A DNA stretch of 47,066 nt from CAYWNA01 sp964459305 (lineage in GTDB: Bacteria; Planctomycetota; Planctomycetia; Pirellulales; Pirellulaceae). Below, piece after piece: positions 36,366 through 44,825 of the stretch. The notes under the pieces were generated by a model. That model saw nothing but the letters and a program-made list of their open reading frames with translations, did not search any database and was not told the origin of the DNA. The number at the start of each line of letters is the position of its first letter. Position 1 is the first letter of the stretch. The translations under genes and the position numbers were made by a program. The stretch covers positions 1 to 47,066 of the forward strand of contig CAYWNA010000088.1 of the NCBI GenBank assembly GCA_964459305.1. Reading direction: 5' to 3'.

Positions 36366-37631
36366 TCATCTGGCACGGATGTCGTAGGCATACAAATCCG
36401 GTCCGCAACGCAAATAGAGCCGTCCGCCGCACACAACCGGGTGTGCAAGATAGGAGTTGGGAGGTCTGCGCGGCAGCTCGAATTGGCTGACGATATCGAA
36501 TCCGTCGGGAGTGATGGCCAGCAACCTCATCGTGCCTCGGTAGTGCAAACAGTACAGCATTCCATCAGCGGCCGTGATGCATGCCTTTACGAGCGTCCTG
36601 TCAAGCTTGATCGTCTCACCGGTCATGAAGTCGACGCAATAGAAATGCTTTCCGCCACCTCGGCAACTGCACCCGTACAGACGGCCATCGACCAGCAATG
36701 CTCCGCTGTGGCAATCGTCTAGATCCTCACGATACCAAACAGTCGACACGGATTTTGTATCCGGATCGATCTTCAGCAGCATGCCGCCCGACGAGTGCCC
36801 GCAGGCGACGAACACATATCCGTCGTGGAAGACCGGAGTTAGCGAGTTTTGCGGCGAACGAGGAATAAACGGCGCGGACCAAACGAGCTTGCCCGTTTCA
36901 ACATCCACGGCGACCACGGACCTCTGGGTCATCGTGATCAATTGACGGACACCGCCGTAGGTAGTAACCATCGGCGAACAGTAGGCAGCGTAGTGCTCTA
37001 TGTCGGTGTTGGCCCAAACGGTCTCGCCGGTGCGTTTGTCAAGAGCAACGACGCGACCCTTCGCACCTCCAGGCATACACAAGACCTTGTCCCCATCGAC
37101 AATCACGTTCTCCGACAGCGCCCACACGCCAAAACGCGCGTCGAATTCCGCTTTGAGATCGATCGCCCAGACCGAGCTGCCGGTCTTGGCCTCATAGGCC
37201 GCCAACCGTCCCTTAGGGCTCATGTGATACAGTTTGCCATCGTCGTAAGTCGGCGTAGCGCGCGATCCCGGGGATGACCCACGCCACGCCTCGCCGTTGG
37301 ATGTCTTCCACAGAAGCTCGCCGTCCATGTTCAGTGCCAGGATCATCTCCTGATCGTCGAAGTCTCCTGCCGTGAAGATTTTTCCGTCAGCAATAGAAAC
37401 GCCGGAGTAGCCTTTGCCGCATGCGGAGTACTTCCAGAGCAGCCGCGGTCCCCCTTCGGGCCATTTCTTCAGCAGCCCTTTTTCGGAAGAGATGTTCGTC
37501 CGACCGGGGCCGTGATGCTGGGGCCAATCCGAACCACTGGCCTCTTGCGCTCCGGCAAGCAAATCAGCCCAGATGATCGCTACTGCAAAAGTCGACGCGA
37601 TAACCGCAAAGACAGTTCGTTTCTCGTTCAT
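36366..37631 (-). CDS. Secreted PQQ-type beta-propeller protein
   Basis: 421 residues with GGAG five bases before the ATG and a signal peptide (TVFAVIASTFAVAIIWADLL, cleavage near AGAQ). The mature start SDWPQHHGPGRTNISSEKGL is the usual opening of planctomycete quinoprotein-like propellers. Repeats with A-x-D-x-x-TG-x-x-x-W follow: YEAKTGSSVWAIDL, LDKRTGETVWANTD, VDVETGKLVWSAPF and VDFMTGETIKLDRT. The domain may bind PQQ or simply act as a protein- or polymer-binding scaffold; the catalytic residues of PQQ alcohol dehydrogenases are not seen. It is transcribed toward the recombinase remnant, which ends about 85 bp beyond its stop. Confidence 0.88.
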   Translation of the reverse strand: MNEKRTVFAVIASTFAVAIIWADLLAGAQEASGSDWPQHHGPGRTNISSEKGLLKKWPEGGPRLLWKYSACGKGYSGVSIADGKIFTAGDFDDQEMILALNMDGELLWKTSNGEAWRGSSPGSRATPTYDDGKLYHMSPKGRLAAYEAKTGSSVWAIDLKAEFDARFGVWALSENVIVDGDKVLCMPGGAKGRVVALDKRTGETVWANTDIEHYAAYCSPMVTTYGGVRQLITMTQRSVVAVDVETGKLVWSAPFIPRSPQNSLTPVFHDGYVFVACGHSSGGMLLKIDPDTKSVSTVWYREDLDDCHSGALLVDGRLYGCSCRGGGKHFYCVDFMTGETIKLDRTLVKACITAADGMLYCLHYRGTMRLLAITPDGFDIVSQFELPRRPPNSYLAHPVVCGGRLYLRCGPDLYAYDIRAR

Positions 37632-38005
37632 TGCTGCTCCAAGACACCTGTGTGTATGCTGTTTGTTTGGACACGAACCCTTTCACTGGCATGCTAACCT
37701 CGACACATGCGTATCGCAATCCGAGCGCTCCCCGGATCTTGGCAATTGGGATCGTCGCCGACAAAGCCGGTATTTGACCGTCGTAGCTGCACTATCCCCG
37801 TGGCCACGAGAACACAGGAACGAATCTGGGAAATCTGTCGGCAGATCATTTGATACTCCACTTTGGTAGAAAACAGTGGGGAATCCCAAACTCTGGCGAG
37901 TTCGGCTGCGACGGCTAAACGCGGGTATTGTTTCTCCAGCGATCCTTGAGTCACGGTTAGCCTATCGCCAAGAGGAAGGGGAGGCAACACTCCGCTGGCA
38001 GGTCG
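37632..38005. other. Divergent intergenic region upstream of the PQQ and blaI genes
   Basis: About 375 bases without a protein-like frame. A half REP sequence AACTCTGGCGAGTTCGGCT lies near 37890-37908, matching the inner arm of the element at 14322-14383. The regulatory sites of the blaI operon begin at 38006. Confidence 0.5.
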
Positions 38006-38019
38006 CCTAATTTCTTAGG
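38006..38019. promoter_or_regulatory. BlaI-type operator 1
   Basis: CCTAATTTCTTAGG is a dyad CCTAA-N4-TTAGG placed ten bases upstream of the -35 box. It has the same arms as the dyad at 38057-38076. BlaI/MecI repressors bind such short dyads as dimers and normally regulate their own operon. Confidence 0.65.
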
Positions 38020-38028
38020 TGGTTTCTC

Positions 38029-38057
38029 TTGACATAACGTTGCGGACTCGCTCTAAT
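38029..38057 (+). promoter_or_regulatory. Sigma-70-type promoter of the blaI-M56 operon
   Basis: TTGACA (38029-38034, perfect -35) and TCTAAT (38052-38057, five of six at -10) are separated by exactly 17 bases. The start of transcription would fall near 38064, inside operator 2, an ideal geometry for repression by BlaI. Confidence 0.72.
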
Positions 38058-38076
38058 CACCTAATAGATTAGGTGA
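38057..38076. promoter_or_regulatory. BlaI-type operator 2
   Basis: TCACCTAATAGATTAGGTGA has perfect 9-bp arms around two central bases. It starts at the last base of the -10 box and covers the predicted transcription start. It contains the same CCTAA-N4-TTAGG core as operator 1. Confidence 0.75.
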
Positions 38077-38106
38077 ACGGGATATGGCGACTCAAATGGA
38101 GATCCG

Positions 38107-38514
38107 GTGGTGAGAGAAGCGACCCCCAGCGGCCGTGAATTGGAGATTCTCAAGGTTCTCTGGGAACTTGGAGACGCCAGCGTGCGCCAGGTGCACGAGC
38201 GGCTTTGTCCCAACGGCGAGCTTGCATTCAACACTGTGCAGACGTTGCTGCGGATTATGGACGAGAAGGGTTTGGTCAAGCACCGGCCGAAGGGTCGCAC
38301 GTTCATTTACTCGGCCAACTACACGCGTGAACGAGCCGCGGCGCGGTTCTTGAAGCATGTTTTTGATGGCGCTATGGACCAGTGTGTGTTGACTTTGCTC
38401 AAGTCGGGCCCCGTCAGTTCGCGGGAGCTGGACGAACTGGAGCAGATCATCACCAAAGCGCGCGACCGGAAGGGGTCGCGTAGGGCAAAACGATCCCCAA
38501 CAAAGGGATCTTGA
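38107..38514 (+). CDS. BlaI/MecI-family transcriptional repressor
   Basis: 135 residues from a GTG start; ATGs at 38084 and 38096 in another frame meet a stop immediately. The winged-helix domain is typical: SGRELEILKVLWELGDASVR, QVHERL, AFNTVQTLLRIMDEKGLVKH and GRTFIYSANYTRERAAARFL. A dimerisation/cleavage region follows and the tail is basic. Family members repress their operon until an M56 (BlaR1-like) protease signals; that gene begins one base after this stop. Two matching operators lie upstream. Confidence 0.94.
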   Translation: MVREATPSGRELEILKVLWELGDASVRQVHERLCPNGELAFNTVQTLLRIMDEKGLVKHRPKGRTFIYSANYTRERAAARFLKHVFDGAMDQCVLTLLKSGPVSSRELDELEQIITKARDRKGSRRAKRSPTKGS

Positions 38515-38515
38515 T

Positions 38516-39820
38516 ATGGGTGATTGGCCAGTCTTGTACGACGCGCTGATACGCACCGCAATCGCAAGTTTCGCGGTCACGATCGTCGGTACTACGGTGG
38601 CACTGCTTTGTCGCCAACCGGCGCGGCGGATTCGGGTGATTGAGCTGACGATGGTCACGTGTCTGCTCGCGCCGTGGCTTTGGCTGGTACCCGGAGTGCC
38701 AAATTGGTCAGTGCCGCTGCCGAAGGGGACGGGCGTCGAGCCGATTGCCGCGGCCGTTCTACAACACGAGATGGGCGTCTCGTCGAATCCCAACGATCAC
38801 ATTCGTGATGCCAATCGTGTGTTCGAGGCAGCGGCCGGCGAGCCAAGAGGGCAGACCGCGCCGTTTCCGAGTTCGCGATATCGAAGCCAATCGCACTTTC
38901 AAGACAACACGGGCGAACGCCGTCCGATTGCTCTTGCTGAAGTTGCAGCGGAGCCGGCAGCGACTGTTACCGTATCTCCGGCGGTTCGGCCGGCGCAATC
39001 GGCAGGCGTCGACCGGGCGGCAGAGTACCACACCGTGATCGTTGTCGGCTACGTGGTTGGAACTGCCGTGATGCTGTGCGCATGGTTGGCAGGCATCGTC
39101 TGCTTGGCATGGCTGGTCGCCAGAGCTCGACCGGCCAGCCATGCGAGCGCAGAGCTGCTGCGGGCGATCGCGGGTCTGTCGAGTGGGAAAACGCGGTTGC
39201 TGGTTAGCCGAGGAGTCGACCAGCCCATCGCTTGCCAGTTCCGGCGACGTGTTATCGTCTTGCCTGAAACGCTTGACACCCAGGCGGACGAGCAGACGCT
39301 GCGTTGGTGCCTGGCTCATGAGTGGTCGCATTTGGAGCGAGGCGATTGGCGGACGTGGATGCTCAGCGGGTTCACCCGCGCCGTTTTCTTCTATCAGCCG
39401 CTGGTGTGGTGGCTGCGTTGGCAGCTACGTCTAGGTCAGGACTACCTGGCAGATGCCGAGGCTGCCGGGCAATCTCCTTCGTCGGAGGACTACGCAGCGT
39501 TTCTCACGTCACGCGCATCGCCGAGGCCGAGCCAAATGGCAATCGCCGGTTTGGGAATCAGGGGCCGAAAGTCGGATCTTTTTTGGGAGAGTCGTCATGC
39601 TTGTCGAAAGTCGCAATCCGGTCGAGCGTCGATGTCCGAGAGCCTGGAGCTTCGTCGCCTTGATGATGGCTGCTCTGGTTCTGTGCGCCGTCGGCACCTA
39701 CGGCGAGAATTCGAAAGATGGCACCGTTGCCGAGGAAGAGTCGGGCAAACGCACCGGCGATCCGCCAACCGCCCGTGCTGCCAAAACAGGTGGAAAGACG
39801 AAGCCGGCTGCGAGCGATAA
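38516..39820 (+). CDS. M56 (BlaR1/MecR1-like) membrane metalloprotease, N-terminal part, frame broken at T6
   Basis: The protease shows transmembrane segments (ALIRTAIASFAVTIVGTTVA; VIVVGYVVGTAVMLCAWLAG) and the zinc motif HEWSH in CLAHEWSHLERGDW, followed by QDYLADAEAA, which supplies the third ligand Glu. True coding text in this frame ends at RGRKSDLF (about 39584). The remaining codons to 39820 are off-frame. The natural continuation (GRVVMLVESRNPVERRC) is in another frame, reached by dropping one T from the T6 run at 39579-39584. The protein would sense an extracellular signal and trigger cleavage of the BlaI repressor encoded upstream. Either an indel/assembly error, slippage, or a real split gene is possible. 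Confidence 0.85.
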   Translation: MGDWPVLYDALIRTAIASFAVTIVGTTVALLCRQPARRIRVIELTMVTCLLAPWLWLVPGVPNWSVPLPKGTGVEPIAAAVLQHEMGVSSNPNDHIRDANRVFEAAAGEPRGQTAPFPSSRYRSQSHFQDNTGERRPIALAEVAAEPAATVTVSPAVRPAQSAGVDRAAEYHTVIVVGYVVGTAVMLCAWLAGIVCLAWLVARARPASHASAELLRAIAGLSSGKTRLLVSRGVDQPIACQFRRRVIVLPETLDTQADEQTLRWCLAHEWSHLERGDWRTWMLSGFTRAVFFYQPLVWWLRWQLRLGQDYLADAEAAGQSPSSEDYAAFLTSRASPRPSQMAIAGLGIRGRKSDLFWESRHACRKSQSGRASMSESLELRRLDDGCSGSVRRRHLRREFERWHRCRGRVGQTHRRSANRPCCQNRWKDEAGCER

Positions 39821-42227
39821 CGCGGCGGACCAAGCAGGGTCGTTCTGCGTCGCCTTGCCCGGCGGGGTGACCCTGGAGTTGGTGGGCGTTGCGAAAAACA
39901 ATCCCCGCTCAAAAGAGAAGCCGCGCTGGTGGAAACCGGATGGTTCGACGTTGCCGGCGAACCCCTATGCCGAACTTGGGACCTATTCGAACAACGAAGG
40001 GCGTTATGAGTTTGCTGTAAAGGTCGGCGGAACCAATGACTTCCTGCTGTTGGCCGACGGGCCGGAAGAGACCCGCGTCTCCGATCCCCGGTTGCCGAAT
40101 TCGCTGAAGGACGATAAGGACACGGGGATACGCGGATTTGTCGTTTCACGAATCCCGCAGGATCAAAACGAAATCGACGTACGCTTGGGCGTCGCGACCG
40201 GCCCATGGCGAACTGTGGAATCGTGGGTGTTCCGCGAGCTGGATCCCAAAACCGGCCAATGGCGAGATGGATTGCCTTTGGATCATCCAGCGGTTTTCGT
40301 GAACAAATCCGGTGTCGTGATGACGCCACCGCGAGAACAGAATCACGGTACGCCGGGAAGTGCACCGCGTACTTTCGTCAACCACCCATCCGTCATTGTC
40401 GAGTTGACGGACATCTTTGCCGACCGAGCAACGCGTTTGGCCGCCGTGGATCGAGATCAGGGCGTTCATCAAGGCAAGTCCGAGATCATCGGCCGCGGCA
40501 AGGGACTCAAACAGCGTCGATTTCGCTTCGAGGGTTTGACCTTGAACAAGCTTGTCGAATTGCGATTCGAGGCAAGCGACTACGCGTGGGCTCGTTTCGA
40601 AAACGTATCGCTCGCACCAGGACGCAAGACTGGCGTCAAGGTGTCGCAAACTGCCCCGCAACCGATGATGGGCGGCTACGGTGGCATGATGTACGGCATG
40701 TCGGGAGGCAGCATGGGGCCAGGTGGGTATGGCAGTTCGTTCGGAGAATCGCCCGGCATGGGCATCGGGGCCGGTGACGCCGATGACGCAAGCGAAAACA
40801 CGCGTAGCCGGAAGAACATCGAAAAGGCATCGCTTCGCTACGATGGCCAGACGTTCTATCAGTGGCGCCTGGAACTACTGACGGAACTCAAGACGGAACG
40901 TCGCATCGAGGCGCTGAATGCCATTGCGGCCTTCGCACCGCACGGCTTCGCTCGCGACGCGGCCGAGGTCGTGCTCGAAGCCACGGCGAATCTCGACTTC
41001 TCGTCATTCAATCGGAAAAGCGACAAGTTCAGATCTTCCGCCATCTCCGTGTTCGCAAAACTCGATGCAGCAGCAGCCCTGCCCGTGCTTCTGCAAGCCC
41101 TGCAAACCGGCACAACGAACAACCGCACGTTCGCCTGCCGCGTTCTCTTGGATCTCTGGTCCAATCACCAGTCGGACGAACTGATTGAATCGCACGACCA
41201 GATACTAGAGGCACTGGCGGAATCGTCGCGAAACCGTGACCCCCGTGTTCGTCTTCTGGCCCTGCAGACCGCCACGTGGCGGACCATTCCGGTCAGGGGG
41301 CCGCTTCAGGATAGACTTCGTGAAGCATTCAAGGACGACAGTCTCGAAGTGGTTGAGTTGGCGTTGCGGTATTCCGCACTGGTCACGCCCGATATGGCGC
41401 CGGACTGGTTTCTCTCGGAGTGTCTGAAGTTGACTCGGCATAAGGACCAAAGAGTCCGGCATCAAGCCGTCAACGTCCTGGGCAATAGCGTGAGGAATGT
41501 GCCGGGAAACGCCGGGGAGGCGATGCCCCGCCTGATTGAAATGCTCGGCGAGGGCCACAACGCCCGTCTGCACGCTTGCCACGTAATCGCCGGCATCGGG
41601 CCCCCGGCCAAGAGTGCCGTGCCGGCCCTGATCGAGATTATCAAGAGCTCGCAGGAGACCATCGAACGGCGCGAAGCAACATCGGCTCTGGAGAACATTG
41701 GCCCCGACGCAAAAGACGCGGTGTCTGTGCTCGAACCGCTGGTACAAGGCCACCAGCGCGACATGGTCGACGCCAATCCCCAAGCGACCTTCGGCAGGAC
41801 CGATAGTCTATGGTATCGCGCCGGACTTGCGCTGAAAGCGATCCGGGATCCACAGTGGTTTGAGCAAAGGCGAGCTTCCCGAAGGCGAGGCGTATCAGGA
41901 GGGATGGAGTCCTACGGCGGCGAAATGGGAGCCGGTGGAATGGAAGGTGGTATGGAGTCCGAAATGGGCTACGGCGGCTCTTACTTCGGTGGATACGGTG
42001 AGGAGGACGGGGGCTATGGTTCGATGGGTGCACCCGGCTTTGGTGGTGGATACGAAGAAGGGGGAGGAGGCTACGGGGGTTCCGAATACGACTCCGATTC
42101 GGCGATGAAGGTACGGAGACCCATAGCGGAGCCCCCGAGACCACAACCCCCAAGTCCTAAACNNNNNNNNNNCGGCCGCTACGGGGGGTCCGAATACGAC
42201 TCCGGACCATCAACGCCGAATCGGTGA
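39597..42227 (+). CDS. C-terminal part of the M56 protein: transmembrane segment, HEAT repeats, Gly-rich tail (contains assembly gap)
   Basis: From the ATG at 39597 the frame gives MLVESRNPVERRCPRAWSF and a membrane segment (VALMMAALVLCAVGTYG). A beta-rich domain follows (SFCVALPGGVTLELVGVAKN), then a Gly/Met-rich stretch (GGYGGMMYGMSGG). HEAT-type repeats run from about nt 40880 to 41840 (RIEALNAIAAFAPHGFARDA; DQRVRHQAVNVLGNSVRNVP; RREATSALENIGPDAKDAVS). The tail is Gly/Tyr-rich (GGYGGSEYDSDSA). In complete relatives this is fused to the M56 protease, the membrane segment being its last helix. It could also be expressed alone from 39597, where the N-terminus resembles a signal anchor. Ten N at 42163-42172 interrupt the last codons, so the C-terminus is unreliable. 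Confidence 0.78.
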   Translation: MLVESRNPVERRCPRAWSFVALMMAALVLCAVGTYGENSKDGTVAEEESGKRTGDPPTARAAKTGGKTKPAASDNAADQAGSFCVALPGGVTLELVGVAKNNPRSKEKPRWWKPDGSTLPANPYAELGTYSNNEGRYEFAVKVGGTNDFLLLADGPEETRVSDPRLPNSLKDDKDTGIRGFVVSRIPQDQNEIDVRLGVATGPWRTVESWVFRELDPKTGQWRDGLPLDHPAVFVNKSGVVMTPPREQNHGTPGSAPRTFVNHPSVIVELTDIFADRATRLAAVDRDQGVHQGKSEIIGRGKGLKQRRFRFEGLTLNKLVELRFEASDYAWARFENVSLAPGRKTGVKVSQTAPQPMMGGYGGMMYGMSGGSMGPGGYGSSFGESPGMGIGAGDADDASENTRSRKNIEKASLRYDGQTFYQWRLELLTELKTERRIEALNAIAAFAPHGFARDAAEVVLEATANLDFSSFNRKSDKFRSSAISVFAKLDAAAALPVLLQALQTGTTNNRTFACRVLLDLWSNHQSDELIESHDQILEALAESSRNRDPRVRLLALQTATWRTIPVRGPLQDRLREAFKDDSLEVVELALRYSALVTPDMAPDWFLSECLKLTRHKDQRVRHQAVNVLGNSVRNVPGNAGEAMPRLIEMLGEGHNARLHACHVIAGIGPPAKSAVPALIEIIKSSQETIERREATSALENIGPDAKDAVSVLEPLVQGHQRDMVDANPQATFGRTDSLWYRAGLALKAIRDPQWFEQRRASRRRGVSGGMESYGGEMGAGGMEGGMESEMGYGGSYFGGYGEEDGGYGSMGAPGFGGGYEEGGGGYGGSEYDSDSAMKVRRPIAEPPRPQPPSPKXXXXGRYGGSEYDSGPSTPNR
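42163..42172. other. Assembly gap (10 N) flanked by a repeated motif
   Basis: Ten undetermined bases sit in the Gly-rich coding tail. GCTACGGGGGTTCCGAATAC before the gap and GCTACGGGGGGTCCGAATAC after it are near copies, so a tandem repeat may have been collapsed or mis-joined here. Confidence 0.95.
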
Positions 42228-42263
42228 CACCTAGCGCGTCCATCGACTGCCACTGGTCGAGGT

Positions 42264-42312
42264 CGACGCGAAGCGTCGCAAACCTCGTTCCCGCGCAGAG
42301 CATCGGAACGAG
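42264..42312. repeat. Two GC-rich hairpins after the M56/HEAT gene
   Basis: CGACGC-GAA-GCGTCG (42264-42278) is a tight hairpin. CTCGTTCC (42284-42291) pairs with GGAACGAG (42305-42312). They lie about 40-85 bp past the stop, in the 280-bp gap before the zinc-ribbon gene. They could slow or end transcription, but no T tract follows; no other feature is seen in this gap. Confidence 0.4.
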
Positions 42313-42506
42313 ACAGACGACGGAATATCGCGCGCGCTTCGGGCGCGAGTAGCCCGCGCCGGTGCAGTTGGCTCGTTGGACCGCTGTCCCTTCTGCGAGA
42401 CCGAAGCGCCGGATTGTCTGCCGCTTCATCTTCACGTACGATGACGCACATCGTTCGCCGCGTTGGCGAACGTGACAGCCGAACCGATTGCCACTGGAGT
42501 TGTGCT

Positions 42507-42926
42507 GTGCCCAAATGCCCTTTCTGCGATCATCGCAACCCGCCGTCTGCCGCAATCTGCGAAAAGTGCAAGGCCCCGCTGACGCCCGCCGGCCAAATTG
42601 GCGAACGCACGGACGCCGAACCGCAGGAGGGCAGCGACGCCGTAGATGCGTTGCAGCGGGGTGAGCCACTGCCGTCGTTGCCGCAAATCGACGACGATCT
42701 GGAAAAGGAACTTCTGCCACTGCTGCAGGCGGGAAAGAAGATCCAGGCTGTCAAAGCGTATCGCCAGCATACCGATTCGAACCTCAAGGATGCCGTCCGC
42801 GTCATTGACGCGTTGGCAGCCCAGCATGGACTCGCATCGAAGGGCGGCGGATGCGCCGGGGCTTCCGTGCTGCTTCTGGTGGCCGTGTGGGCCGTTGTGC
42901 TGTTCGTCTTTCATGTGTGGCGCTAG
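42507..42926 (+). CDS. Small zinc-ribbon, L7/L12-CTD-like, single-pass membrane protein
   Basis: 139 residues from the GTG at 42507, supported by GGAG at 42496-42499. It opens with a zinc ribbon (PKCPFCDHRNPPSAAICEKC; two CxxC pairs). An acidic linker follows, then a helical segment LLQAGKKIQAVKAYRQHTDS and NLKDAVRVIDALAAQHG. This resembles the C-terminal domain of ribosomal protein L7/L12 (K-x-x-A-I-K...GL-x-L-K-x-A). A membrane helix ends the protein (ASVLLLVAVWAVVLFVFHVW). Similar zinc-ribbon/L7-L12-like proteins occur in several phyla without a known function. It precedes the TRAP genes by 28 bp. Confidence 0.75.
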   Translation: MPKCPFCDHRNPPSAAICEKCKAPLTPAGQIGERTDAEPQEGSDAVDALQRGEPLPSLPQIDDDLEKELLPLLQAGKKIQAVKAYRQHTDSNLKDAVRVIDALAAQHGLASKGGGCAGASVLLLVAVWAVVLFVFHVWR

Positions 42927-42954
42927 TATTCCGGAAATCACTCGCAAGAGAACC

Positions 42955-43464
42955 ATGGACAAGAACGCCCAATCCTCAAATGAACGCCTGTCTGTGCCCG
43001 ACCTGATGTTGGTTGGCCTGTTCAGCGTCGTCCTGGTGATCATCCTCGTGGCCGTGTTTTTCCGCTACGCCGTGAACCACTCGTTGTTCTGGAGCGACGA
43101 AGTGGTGCGCTACTTGTTTGTGTGGTTTACGCTGCTGGGCGCGGCTTTGGTTCTGCGCGACCGGCGGCACATACGAGTGGAATACTTCGTCGAGCACATG
43201 CCGCATGGGCTGCGTCGTGTCGTCGAGATCGCCGGTTTGGTGCTGATACTGGCCTTCAACGTCTTCCTGGCTGTCACTGGAATCTTATGGGTCCGCCAGA
43301 CGGCGGGAACATACACGCCGGCGTTGGGCCTGCCACTGAATTGGATCTTCTACGCGGCGTTGCCAACAACGGCAGGGTTGTGCTGCTACTTCGCACTGCG
43401 AAGGCTCGTGGCAGGACAGTTCGCCGAACTGGAGGCGGGGCAAGAAAAGGAGTTGCCGGACTAG
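42955..43464 (+). CDS. dctQ: TRAP transporter small permease (DctQ type)
   Basis: 169 residues from the ATG at 42955; the longer frame upstream overlaps the zinc-ribbon gene. Four membrane helices are visible: LMLVGLFSVVLVIILVAVFF, YLFVWFTLLGAALVLR, VVEIAGLVLILAFNVFLAV and WIFYAALPTTAGLCCYFAL. The DctQ signature WSDEVVRYLFVW and the RRHIRVEYF loop are present. With DctM it forms the membrane part of a Na+-driven, binding-protein-dependent uptake system. Confidence 0.92.
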   Translation: MDKNAQSSNERLSVPDLMLVGLFSVVLVIILVAVFFRYAVNHSLFWSDEVVRYLFVWFTLLGAALVLRDRRHIRVEYFVEHMPHGLRRVVEIAGLVLILAFNVFLAVTGILWVRQTAGTYTPALGLPLNWIFYAALPTTAGLCCYFALRRLVAGQFAELEAGQEKELPD

Positions 43465-43518
43465 GGGCCTCATTGTTTGCAGGACGGACCTGAAGGGCTG
43501 TCCCATTGGAGATTGCCA

Positions 43519-44802
43519 GTGATCGTACTTGTGCTGAGTATGTTACTCTTGCTCGTACTGGGCGTGCCTATTGGGTATGCCATTGGGATCAGTACGCTGC
43601 TGTACGTGGTACTGATGAGCGACATGTCGCCATTGGTCGTGGCCCAGCAAATCAGTTCGGGCGCCGATACGATGGTCCTGCTGGCCCTGCCGTTTTTCCT
43701 GCTGGCGGGCGAGATCATGAACGCGGCCGGAATCACCAAACGACTGACTCGTCTGGCCCTCGCCTTGATTGGCCCGCTCCCTGGTGGCCTGTCGTACGTG
43801 GTTGTCATCGCCAACATGCTGGTGGCGATGGTCTCCGGTGCGGCGATCGCCAGCGCCGCGGCGGTTGGCTCGACCATGGTCCCGATGATGGAGAAGAAAG
43901 GGTACCCCAAGGGCTTTGCCGCGGCTGTCAACGCCTCGTCGGCCACCATCGGACCGGTGATCCCACCCAGTATCGGGTTCATCATTTACGCGTCGGTTTC
44001 CGGCACGTCAGTGGGCAAGCTATTCCTGGCCGGCACGCTGCCGGGCATCCTGATCGCTTTGGCGATCATGGCGGTTTGCGCCGTGGTCGCGTTGCGAGCT
44101 CGCCACCCCAAGGGTGAACGACACAGCCTGCGAGAAGTGGCCGACAGCTTTTGGACCGCGCTACCGGGCCTGCTGATGCCGGTGATCATCTTGGGAGGCA
44201 TCTTCGGCGGGTTGGTGACGCCCACTGAGGCCGGCGTGCTGGCGGTCGCTTACGGGCTGGTCGTTGGTTTGTTCGTCTATCGCTCGTTGCGACTGAGCGA
44301 GTTGCCGCGCATCCTGCTGATCACCGCCCGGCGCAGCACGTCGATCCTATTCATCATCGCGTGCGCCTCCTGCTTTGGCTTCTTGATTGCACGCGAAGTC
44401 GACGCCGAAGTTTTTGTGGGTTTCTTCCAGACCGTCGCCGCCCAACGCTGGCTCATGATGCTGTTGCTGATCGGTCTGATTCTGCTGTTGGGAACCGTCA
44501 TGGAGGGCGGCAGCATCATGATCATCCTCACTCCACTGCTGTTGCCGATCCTGGCATCTTACGACGTAGACGCGGTGCATTTCGGTGTCGTGTTTCAACT
44601 GGCGATCATGATTGGATTGTTGACCCCGCCGGTAGGCATTCTGTTGTTTGTCATGGCTGGCGTCAGCCAGGTATCCGTCAAGAGCATCCTCGCCAATCTG
44701 TGGCCGTTCTACATCACACTGACGGCGATGGTGCTGATCGTGGCCTATGTTCCTGATCTCTCGCTGTATCTGGTGGATGCGATCGGAGGCAACATCAAGT
44801 GA
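43519..44802 (+). CDS. dctM: TRAP transporter large permease (DctM type)
   Basis: 427 residues from the GTG at 43519, which has GGAG at 43508-43511; a TTG at 43477 is less likely. About twelve hydrophobic helices span the whole length. Family motifs include GADTMVLLALPFFLLAGEIM, AAAVGSTMVPMMEKKGYPKG, ASSATIGPVIPPSIGFIIYA (first substrate/Na+ hairpin) and IGLLTPPVGILLFVMAGVSQ (second). It is the main transport subunit. Its stop overlaps an in-frame GTG of the next gene by the sequence GTGA. Confidence 0.95.
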   Translation: MIVLVLSMLLLLVLGVPIGYAIGISTLLYVVLMSDMSPLVVAQQISSGADTMVLLALPFFLLAGEIMNAAGITKRLTRLALALIGPLPGGLSYVVVIANMLVAMVSGAAIASAAAVGSTMVPMMEKKGYPKGFAAAVNASSATIGPVIPPSIGFIIYASVSGTSVGKLFLAGTLPGILIALAIMAVCAVVALRARHPKGERHSLREVADSFWTALPGLLMPVIILGGIFGGLVTPTEAGVLAVAYGLVVGLFVYRSLRLSELPRILLITARRSTSILFIIACASCFGFLIAREVDAEVFVGFFQTVAAQRWLMMLLLIGLILLLGTVMEGGSIMIILTPLLLPILASYDVDAVHFGVVFQLAIMIGLLTPPVGILLFVMAGVSQVSVKSILANLWPFYITLTAMVLIVAYVPDLSLYLVDAIGGNIK

Positions 44803-44825
44803 ACGGCATCGCGCAGGAAGAAACG

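Noticed and set aside
36282..36722. Extension of the recombinase second half to 36722
   Set aside because: Integrase similarity ends at about 36280 and the rest is antisense to the PQQ-propeller gene.
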